DNA of 57,339 bases. It comes from Calditrichota bacterium (GTDB lineage: Bacteria > Calditrichota > Calditrichia > RBG-13-44-9 > J042). Positions 51,232 through 57,339 of this stretch are shown piece by piece. Positions within the stretch are counted from its first letter, which is position 1. Each line of letters begins with the position of its first letter. The notes beneath the pieces were generated by a model. The model made no database searches, was not told the DNA's origin, and saw only the letters and a list, made by a program, of their open reading frames with translations. Position numbers and translations under genes: made by a program. The stretch is taken from the NCBI GenBank assembly GCA_013150955.1, contig JAADJD010000026.1:1-57339 (forward strand), given 5' to 3'.

Positions 51232-51783
51232 ATGATGATTGACTGGAAAAAAGGGAGTTTGTTACTGCTATTTGCTGGAATTCTGATGCTTTCCTGTGCA
51301 ACCACACGAAAGGCGACCGAACCCGCACCCGAAGCCGCAAAAGCGCCGCCATCCCCATTGTTCGATGAGTCATTTGATCCCCTGACGTTGAACGATGAGG
51401 ATATTCGCTTTGAAGAGGAAAAGGTGCCGGAGACCGGGGAGCCCGCCACCACGCCCGCTACCGGAAAAGGCCCGGCAACACGGGTGGAGGCGAATCGGTT
51501 GATCAATGGATTTCGGGTGCAATTGCTGGCCACCAAGGACATCGAGACGGCCACACTGGCCAAAAAGGAGGCCGAATTTACCTTCGCCGAGGATAGCGTG
51601 GGCATTTACATCGAATTCGACAGTCCCTACTATAAATTGCGCATTGGCGATTGCAAAACCCGCGAAGAGGCCGAACGGCTGCGTGATATTGCGCGAACCA
51701 AAGGGTATCCCCAGGCCTGGATTGTCAGAACCAAGGTCTGGTCGAATCCCAACCTGCCAAAAACCGCTACAGAAAATCCTTAA
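51232..51783 (+). CDS. SPOR-domain lipoprotein
   Basis: A 183-residue protein starting at the first of two adjacent ATGs (51232 or 51235). A leader ending 'ILMLSCATT' gives a lipoprotein. A low-complexity Pro/Ala/Glu segment runs to about residue 95. Residues 97-175 ('GFRVQLLATKDIETATLAKKEAEF...YYKLRIGDCKTREEAERLRDIARTKGYPQAWIV') form a SPOR domain, which binds denuded peptidoglycan at division sites. It may assist envelope constriction or serve as a wall anchor. It lies just upstream of yebC in the same direction. Confidence 0.88.
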   Translation: MMIDWKKGSLLLLFAGILMLSCATTRKATEPAPEAAKAPPSPLFDESFDPLTLNDEDIRFEEEKVPETGEPATTPATGKGPATRVEANRLINGFRVQLLATKDIETATLAKKEAEFTFAEDSVGIYIEFDSPYYKLRIGDCKTREEAERLRDIARTKGYPQAWIVRTKVWSNPNLPKTATENP

Positions 51784-51829
51784 CCGAATTTGAGAAGAGG
51801 TTAAGTTCCTGGATTAAAATGGAGGAATT

Positions 51830-52579
51830 ATGGCTGGTCATTCGAAATGGGCGAATATCCGCTTTCGAAAGGAACGTCAGGATGCCAAGCGTGGAAAAAT
51901 CTTTACCAAATTGATTAAGGAGATTACCATTGCAGCCCGGATGGGTGGGGGAGACCCGGCGGCCAATCCCCGACTGCGCACCGCCATTCAGAATGCCAAG
52001 GCGGCCAACATGCCCATGAAGAACATCGAAAATGCCATCAAGAAGGGAACCGGAGAATTGCCCGGTGTGGTGTATGAGGAAGTGACCTACGAAGGCTATG
52101 GGCCGGGCGGCGTGGCCATGTACATCGTTTGTACAACCGACAATAAGAATCGCACGGTTGCCGAAATTCGTCACCTGCTGAATAAATACGGCGGAAACCT
52201 GGGGGAGTCTGGCAGTGTCAGCTGGATGTTCGACAAAAAAGGCCTGATCCGGGTAAAACGCGCCAACTACGATGAAGAGGAGCTGATGTTGCTGGCCATC
52301 GATGCCGGGGCAGAGGACTTTCGCGTCGAAGACGAATTCTACGAAATCTACACCGATTTCAAAGAGCTGGATGCCGTGCGCAGCCAGCTGGAAGAGCAGG
52401 GCATTCACATTGAATCCGCAGAGATCACCTTCATTCCCCAGAGCACCGTGCGCCTGGAAGGAAAACAGGCGGAGCAGATGCTGAAACTGATGGAGGCGCT
52501 GGAAGACAACGACGACGTGCAGAATGTTTACGCCAATTTTGATATTGATGAAGCCGTAATGGAAAAACTTCAGGCATAA
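51830..52579 (+). CDS. yebC: YebC/TACO1-family translation or transcription regulator
   Basis: A 249-residue protein of standard length, starting '[28 protein letters not shown]', the highly conserved family start. '[35 protein letters not shown]' and '[19 protein letters not shown]' follow. YebC proteins were long described as DNA-binding regulators, and more recent work links the family to translation of proline-rich stretches. GGAGG ribosome binding site. The position directly before ruvC is the common bacterial arrangement. Confidence 0.96.
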   Translation: MAGHSKWANIRFRKERQDAKRGKIFTKLIKEITIAARMGGGDPAANPRLRTAIQNAKAANMPMKNIENAIKKGTGELPGVVYEEVTYEGYGPGGVAMYIVCTTDNKNRTVAEIRHLLNKYGGNLGESGSVSWMFDKKGLIRVKRANYDEEELMLLAIDAGAEDFRVEDEFYEIYTDFKELDAVRSQLEEQGIHIESAEITFIPQSTVRLEGKQAEQMLKLMEALEDNDDVQNVYANFDIDEAVMEKLQA

Positions 52580-52591
52580 GAGGATGAACGG

Positions 52592-53089
52592 GTGATCATA
52601 CTGGGGATTGATCCGGGTTTGAGCGTAACCGGATACGGGGTTATCGAGGCGACCGGGGGGCAAGTGCGGTGTCTGGATTTTGGCGGCATTTATCCCAACA
52701 CCAGGGGCACGCTGGGAGAAAAGCTGGAACGGATTTACCGGGGCATAAGGGATGTGGTGGAGGCCTATCATCCCGAAGCCGTTGCCATTGAAGATATTTT
52801 TTACCATGAAAATGTGAAGACGGCCATCGTGATGGGGCATGCGCGGGGGGTGAGTATTCTCGCGGCGCAGCAGGCCCGGATTCCGGTCTTTGAATATGCA
52901 CCACGGGAAATTAAAATGTCGGTGGGGGGCTCCGGAGCGGCATCGAAACAGCAGGTGCAGGCCATGGTAAAGACCCTGCTCCATTTGTCGGAATTGCCCC
53001 GACCCTACGATGCCGCTGATGCCCTGGCGGTTGCCCTTTGCCACTTTCATCGCATGAAGTTTCAATCATTAACCTCTGCAACCAAATAG
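52592..53089 (+). CDS. ruvC: Holliday junction resolvase RuvC
   Basis: A 165-residue nuclease that cuts Holliday junctions. The start is a GTG at 52592 with AAGAGGATGAA upstream. The four acidic metal ligands are visible: Asp in 'ILGIDPGLSVTGYG', Glu in 'AIEDIFY', and two Asp in 'YDAADALAVA'. It is located 12 bases after yebC and 6 before ruvA, so it is part of one operon. Confidence 0.96.
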   Translation: MIILGIDPGLSVTGYGVIEATGGQVRCLDFGGIYPNTRGTLGEKLERIYRGIRDVVEAYHPEAVAIEDIFYHENVKTAIVMGHARGVSILAAQQARIPVFEYAPREIKMSVGGSGAASKQQVQAMVKTLLHLSELPRPYDAADALAVALCHFHRMKFQSLTSATK

Positions 53090-53095
53090 ACGTCC

Positions 53096-53704
53096 ATGAT
53101 CGAAACGGTAACCGGAAAGCTGATCGAAAAATCGCCCACGTATTGCGTGCTGGATTGCCACGGAGTGGGGTTGGGAATCCACATTACCCTGAACACCTTT
53201 CACAAACTGGAACAGCATCCATCGGCGGAGCAAATCTCCCTGTACACCCATCTGCATGTGCGGGAGGATGACCTTCAGCTATATGGTTTTGGCGATCCCG
53301 AAGAAAAGGAAATGTTTCGGCTGTTGATTGGCATTTCCGGGGTGGGGCCCCGGCTGGCGCTGGCGGTTTTGTCGGGCATTTCCACCGCCGACCTTCAACA
53401 GGCCATTTCCATGGAACAGGTGGAAGTGCTGACCCGCATCCCGGGGGTTGGACGCAAGACGGCACAACGGATTGTGCTGGAGTTAAAGGAAAAAATCCAG
53501 CGCCGGGATCAGCTGGTGGCGGTGGCACAGCCCGCGGTGGCCGCGGGATTCTCCGGAGAAAAGGTCAACGAAGCCATTCTGGCCCTCATCTCCCTGGGGT
53601 ACAAACAGGCGGATGCCGAAAAGGCCGTAAACAGGGTTTTGTCTTCCGCAAAAGATGACTTATCTTTAGAAGAATTGATTAAGCAGGCGTTAAAGGCGAT
53701 TTGA
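53096..53704 (+). CDS. ruvA: Holliday junction branch migration protein RuvA
   Basis: A 202-residue protein of the usual length. An N-terminal OB domain ('[30 protein letters not shown]') is followed by tandem helix-hairpin-helix motifs ('[20 protein letters not shown]', '[23 protein letters not shown]') and a C-terminal RuvB-contacting domain ('[19 protein letters not shown]'). It binds the junction as a tetramer and loads RuvB. Six bases from ruvC and one base from ruvB. Confidence 0.97.
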   Translation: MIETVTGKLIEKSPTYCVLDCHGVGLGIHITLNTFHKLEQHPSAEQISLYTHLHVREDDLQLYGFGDPEEKEMFRLLIGISGVGPRLALAVLSGISTADLQQAISMEQVEVLTRIPGVGRKTAQRIVLELKEKIQRRDQLVAVAQPAVAAGFSGEKVNEAILALISLGYKQADAEKAVNRVLSSAKDDLSLEELIKQALKAI

Positions 53705-53705
53705 T

Positions 53706-54734
53706 ATGGCAGAAAAGCGCGACATCATTAATCCCCGGCCCATGCAGGAAGATCGCGATTTTGAATCCACCCTGCGTCCCACGACCTTCGATGAATTTGT
53801 GGGCCAGCACAAAGTGATCGAAAATTTGCGGATTTATATCGAAGCCGCTCGCCAGCGCCGGGAAGCGCTGGATCATGTTTTGCTGTATGGCCCGCCGGGA
53901 CTGGGAAAGACCACCCTGGCCTATATCATTGCGCACGAGTTGGGAGTGGATATCAAAACCACCTCTGGCCCGGTACTGGACAAAGCCGGGGATCTGGCCG
54001 GCATCCTGACCAATCTGGATGAACGCGATGTGCTGTTCATCGATGAAATACATCGTTTGAACCACGTGGTGGAAGAGTACCTCTACTCCGCCATGGAAGA
54101 TTTCCACCTGGACATTATGATTGATCGGGGCGCCAATGCCCGCAGCATTCAGATTAAGCTGCCGCAGTTCACGCTGGTGGGGGCAACCACCCGGGCGGGA
54201 TTATTAACCGCACCCATGCGGGCCCGCTTTGGTGTGGTGTTGCGATTGGATTATTATACCCCGGATGATCTGCTGCAAATCTTGCTGCGATCAGCGCGCC
54301 TGTTGCAGGTGGAAATCGATGAAGAGGGGGCGATGGAGATTGCCCGTCGTTCCCGGGGAACACCACGCATTGCCAATCGCCTGTTACGGCGGGCACGAGA
54401 TTTTGCCCAGGTCAAGGCAGATGGGGTCATCACCCGGGAGGTCGCCCAACAGTCCCTGCAGCTGCTGGAAGTGGATGAACGGGGACTGGACGAGATGGAT
54501 AAGCGGATCATTCGCACCATCATCGAAAAGTACAATGGGGGGCCGGTGGGGATCAATACCATTGCCGTCGCAGTGGGAGAAGAAAGCGACACCATCGAAG
54601 AAGTGTATGAACCGTTTTTGATCCAGGAAGGCTTTATTAAACGCACCCCACGGGGACGGGTGGCCACACAATTGGCCTACGAGCATTTTAATTATAAACA
54701 GAGGAGATTTGGCTATCAGCAGGAATTATTTTGA
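53706..54734 (+). CDS. ruvB: Holliday junction helicase RuvB
   Basis: A 342-residue AAA+ motor. '[19 protein letters not shown]', Walker A '[11 protein letters not shown]', Walker B '[10 protein letters not shown]', sensor 1 'GATTRAG' and the arginine-finger region '[15 protein letters not shown]' are all intact, followed by the C-terminal winged helix ('[16 protein letters not shown]'). It drives branch migration with RuvA. The TGA at 54732-54734 lies 13 bases before the queA start. Confidence 0.98.
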   Translation: MAEKRDIINPRPMQEDRDFESTLRPTTFDEFVGQHKVIENLRIYIEAARQRREALDHVLLYGPPGLGKTTLAYIIAHELGVDIKTTSGPVLDKAGDLAGILTNLDERDVLFIDEIHRLNHVVEEYLYSAMEDFHLDIMIDRGANARSIQIKLPQFTLVGATTRAGLLTAPMRARFGVVLRLDYYTPDDLLQILLRSARLLQVEIDEEGAMEIARRSRGTPRIANRLLRRARDFAQVKADGVITREVAQQSLQLLEVDERGLDEMDKRIIRTIIEKYNGGPVGINTIAVAVGEESDTIEEVYEPFLIQEGFIKRTPRGRVATQLAYEHFNYKQRRFGYQQELF

Positions 54735-54747
54735 CGGAGATCGACAA

Positions 54748-55782
54748 TTGAAACTGAAGCTGTCGGATTTTGATTATCATTTGCCCGAGGAACTGATTGC
54801 CCAGTATCCCCTGGAACGCCGGGACGAGAGCCGGTTGATGGTGCTGAATCGGGAAACGGGCACCATCGAGCATCGAATTTTTAAAGAGATCATTGAATAT
54901 TTGCATCCAGGGGATTGTCTGGTGCTAAACAATACCAAGGTTTTCCCCGCGCGGTTGATCGGGAAAAAGGATAAAACCGGTGCCCGGGTCGAACTATTGC
55001 TGTTGCGGAATCTGGAAAACGGCATCTGGGAAGTGATGGTCAAGCCGGCCCGGAAGGTGCGTCTGGGCAACAAGCTGGTGTTTGGGGATCATTTTACATG
55101 CGATGTGATTGACAATACCATCTCCGGCGGACGAATTGTGGAGTTCCATTTCAACGGGGATTTTTACGAGGCCCTGGAGAAGGTGGGCCAAACGCCTCTG
55201 CCGCCGTATATTAAGCGCCCCTCCGAACCCATCGACCGGGAATATTATCAGACCGTGTATGCCCAGGCACCGGGGGCGGTAGCGGCGCCAACGGCGGGAT
55301 TGCATTTTACCAAAGAACTGCTGGAGAAGATCAAGAAGAAGGGGGTTAAGCTGGCGTTTGTGACCCTCCATGTTGGGCTGGGCACGTTTAAACCGGTGCA
55401 GGTGGAGGACATTACCCGTCATCAAATGGATTCGGAATATTATGAATTGAATGAAGAGGCGGTACGCACCATTAACAAGACGCGCGAAGCGGGAAAAGCC
55501 ATTGTGGCTGTGGGAACCACCACCGTGCGGGTGCTGGAGACCATTGTGGATCGGAATGGGTACCTGCGTCCCTCGCGGGGATGGACGGATAAATTTATTT
55601 ATCCCGGATACAAGTTCCGGGCCATCGATCATTTGATAACCAATTTTCACCTGCCAAAATCCACCCTGTTGATGCTGGTGTCGGCATTTGCGGGACACGA
55701 GTTCATTATGAAGGCCTACAAAATTGCGGTGGAGGAGCGGTATCGGTTTTTCAGCTACGGCGATGCCATGTTGATTTTATAA
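54748..55782 (+). CDS. queA: S-adenosylmethionine:tRNA ribosyltransferase-isomerase
   Basis: The open frame reaches 54709 inside ruvB, but the conserved protein start '[20 protein letters not shown]' and a GGAG (54736-54739) eight bases upstream support a TTG start at 54748, giving 344 residues. Key segments are present: '[12 protein letters not shown]', '[16 protein letters not shown]', 'PPYIKRP', '[13 protein letters not shown]', '[10 protein letters not shown]', '[10 protein letters not shown]' and '[19 protein letters not shown]'. QueA attaches the ribosyl part of SAM to preQ1-modified tRNA to form epoxyqueuosine. It is co-transcribed with ruvCAB, as in many bacteria. Confidence 0.96.
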   Translation: MKLKLSDFDYHLPEELIAQYPLERRDESRLMVLNRETGTIEHRIFKEIIEYLHPGDCLVLNNTKVFPARLIGKKDKTGARVELLLLRNLENGIWEVMVKPARKVRLGNKLVFGDHFTCDVIDNTISGGRIVEFHFNGDFYEALEKVGQTPLPPYIKRPSEPIDREYYQTVYAQAPGAVAAPTAGLHFTKELLEKIKKKGVKLAFVTLHVGLGTFKPVQVEDITRHQMDSEYYELNEEAVRTINKTREAGKAIVAVGTTTVRVLETIVDRNGYLRPSRGWTDKFIYPGYKFRAIDHLITNFHLPKSTLLMLVSAFAGHEFIMKAYKIAVEERYRFFSYGDAMLIL

Positions 55783-55911
55783 GCCGATTGGTTTCGTGTC
55801 CGGTTGAATGTGGATTGGAGGCGTCATACGGGAGTTGAGGGGACGCCTCTGGCGGGTAATCATAGAAAGATGCATCTCAGAAAAATCGAAAGGCGTGTCC
55901 CCGTAAATTTC

Positions 55912-56153
55912 ATTCCAGATTATGCATTCGCCTACGAATGACACGAATTAACACCAGCAAAAATAGTCCCAGATTATGCATTAGAACCACGAATGACACG
56001 AATTCACACAAATAAAACCAATAAAATACATTGGATTGGGTCTGGATGAAAATGTGTTCCAGGGTTTATTCGCGATTTTGTAGATGTGTTTTGGTTTCAT
56101 TCGCGGGATTCGCGGTTTAATGCATTATTTGAGATTAAAGGCATTATTTGGGA
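55912..56153 (-). repeat. Inverted-repeat cluster: end fragment plus full subtype B copy, reverse
   Basis: A left-end fragment (55912-55966) is followed by a full reverse subtype B copy (55967-56136) and a 17-base extra end. The 130 bases between queA and this cluster hold no recognised feature. Confidence 0.8.
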
Positions 56154-56164
56154 TAATAATAACA

Positions 56165-56790
56165 GGTGAACTAACAGTCGAAAAATGATCCCCCAAATCC
56201 GCAATCCCAAATCCGAAATCCGACATTCGAAATCCGCAATCCGAAATCCGAAATCGGACACCCGCCCCGAAGGGGCAAAATACGTTAACCCGGGGCATCG
56301 CCCCGGGATCGGAGAGGTTCGCCAAAAACACACGCGCCCTGTAAGGGCACAATAATAAACATGTGAACCAACAATCGAGAAATGATCCCCCAATCCGCAA
56401 TCCCAAATCCGACATCCGACATCCGACATCCGCAATCCGCAATCCGCAATCCGCAATCATTTCCAGTTGCCCTTCAGGCAACGGGGGATGATGATGGCGC
56501 CTTGAATCCCCCACGCGCCGCGTGGGGCTACCCTCTCTTTGCCCTTCGGGCAAATCGCCTGCACGGCAAATCCCGCAATTTCATTCCGCCCGGATGACGC
56601 TCAATCCCGTGAACCCGGAACACCCCCGGTAAATCACCCTCCCAAATCCGACATCCGACATCCGAAATCAGAAACCCGCCCCGTAGGGGCAAAATACGTT
56701 AACCCGGGGCATCGCCCCGGGATCAGAGAAGCTCAGCAAAAAGCCACACGCGCCCTGTAAGGGCACAATAATAAACAGTCAGTTCGCACC
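56165..56790. repeat. Palindrome-rich composite repeat block
   Basis: A segment of about 100 bases occurs twice (56261-56362 and 56674-56776). Each copy carries three tight hairpins: GCCCC(GAA or GTA)GGGGC, CCCGGGGC-ATC-GCCCCGGG and GCCCTGTAAGGGC. A lead-in sequence containing AATGATCCCCCA also occurs twice (near 56183 and 56382). Between them lie 7-base tandem arrays (ATCCGAC x3 then ATCCGCA x4, about 56410-56458). Further palindromes such as CCCCACGCGCCGCGTGGGG and TTGCCCTTCGGGCAA lie at 56500-56560. No protein is credible here. Confidence 0.85.
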
Positions 56791-56870
56791 ACCCCCAAAA
56801 TCACCCCACACCCCAAATCCGCCACCCCAAATAACAATAATTTTCCTTTTATAAAGAAGAAATATTTCAG

Positions 56871-57339
56871 TTAGTTAGATGTGCCTTCCTTTGCCCTAAC
56901 TTTCTCTAAGTATTCTTTATTTTCATCACTTGTTAACTTTCTAAATTGCTTATCTTTAACTGTTACAAGAGCAATTTCAACATTTTCTGCAGTTAATTTA
57001 AGTTGAGATACTTCAAACAGTATCTTCAAAGCCATTTGTAATGCTTCTTCAACTGTAATATCATCGTGATAAGAATCTTCTAATTTGGTCTTTGCATCGT
57101 GACCTCCCACGCCAATTGCTGTTGCTTTGTAGCCCCAATAAGCACCACTAGGATCGGTCATAAATAATTGTGGCTCTCTATCCACGCCAGCAATCAATAA
57201 AGAAACACCAAATGGTCTAACACCAGCTCGTTGTGTATAAAGTTGTTTTAAGTCGCATATACGTTTAGTCAAAAATTCTATGTCTATGGGTTCATCATAA
57301 AGATATCGGTGAGACTGGGCTTCTATTCTTGCAGAAAAT
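56871..57339 (-). CDS. psmA: Archaeal-type 20S proteasome alpha subunit, 3' part (partial)
   Basis: The frame is open to the window edge, so the N-terminal region is missing. The visible 155 residues read 'SARIEAQSHRYLYDEPIDI', 'KRICDLKQLYTQRAGVRPFG', 'VSLLIAGVDREPQLFMTDPSG', 'YWGYKATAIGVGGHDAKTKLE' and 'ITVEEALQMALKILFEVSQ'. This is the canonical order of archaeal alpha subunits, which lack peptidase residues and form the outer rings of the core particle. Codon use and base composition are AT-rich, unlike the genes to its left. Bacterial proteasome PrcA proteins are less similar to these motifs. It is either transferred DNA or a misjoined archaeal piece. Confidence 0.9.
   Translation of the reverse strand, partial: FSARIEAQSHRYLYDEPIDIEFLTKRICDLKQLYTQRAGVRPFGVSLLIAGVDREPQLFMTDPSGAYWGYKATAIGVGGHDAKTKLEDSYHDDITVEEALQMALKILFEVSQLKLTAENVEIALVTVKDKQFRKLTSDENKEYLEKVRAKEGTSN

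Noticed and set aside
51767-53065. A 432-codon minus-strand frame opposite yebC and ruvC
   Set aside because: It is the antisense of two confidently identified genes and has no motif of its own.
3571-56153. The repeat clusters as complete insertion sequences
   Set aside because: No copy contains a transposase or any long frame; at most they are non-autonomous.
56200-56460. Tandem short repeats that look at first like a CRISPR array
   Set aside because: The units are 7 bases with no unique spacers between them, and there are no cas genes.

Overview
The window looks like a bacterial chromosome segment from the Calditrichota/KSB1 side of the FCB superphylum, probably a metagenome contig. Supporting signs are two secreted proteins ending in type IX-like C-terminal sorting domains (both with an 'NPFNP' motif), several 6-bladed beta-propeller lipoproteins, a clade II-type nitrous oxide reductase cluster, and no close match in layout to well-known model genomes. 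The taxonomic call is inference. No rRNA, tRNA, CRISPR array or transposase gene was found.

Layout. (1) 1-7.3 kb: an AT-rich accessory stretch of 6-bladed beta-propeller genes, intact and decayed, with a 58-residue secreted two-cysteine peptide, a TlpA-like thioredoxin lipoprotein and a frameshifted MauE-type gene. (2) 7.5-16.1 kb: two RND efflux permeases around one membrane-fusion adaptor. (3) 16.9-26.5 kb: a one-direction sulfur module: persulfide dioxygenase/rhodanese, two half-size YeeE/YedE transporters, an Fe-S/NrfD fusion, a large molybdopterin oxidoreductase, a DUF202 protein and a SulP anion transporter. This could take sulfane sulfur to sulfite and sulfate. (4) 27-41 kb: housekeeping and assorted genes (cold shock protein, SlyD-like FKBP, LVIVD-repeat secreted protein, GYD protein, AI-2E family exporter, DNA polymerase I, PhoD-like phosphatase, lipid kinase, PlsC). 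(5) 40.6-49.3 kb, minus strand: Rrf2 regulator, nosZ, an unknown membrane protein, a NosD-NosF fusion, nosY, nosL, a cytochrome c and an NnrS-like membrane protein. (6) 50-55.8 kb: Ig-repeat lipoprotein, SPOR lipoprotein, then yebC-ruvC-ruvA-ruvB-queA.

Two kinds of structure are not explained by genes. First, a family of roughly 150-170 bp elements with imperfect terminal inverted repeats occurs in at least twelve clusters, always in gaps between genes, in both orientations, in two sequence subtypes and often as nested or truncated mosaics. Second, the right end changes character: after queA comes a palindrome-rich repeat block, then AT-rich DNA with the 3' part of an archaeal-type 20S proteasome alpha gene running off the edge. 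That end may be a lateral acquisition or an assembly join.
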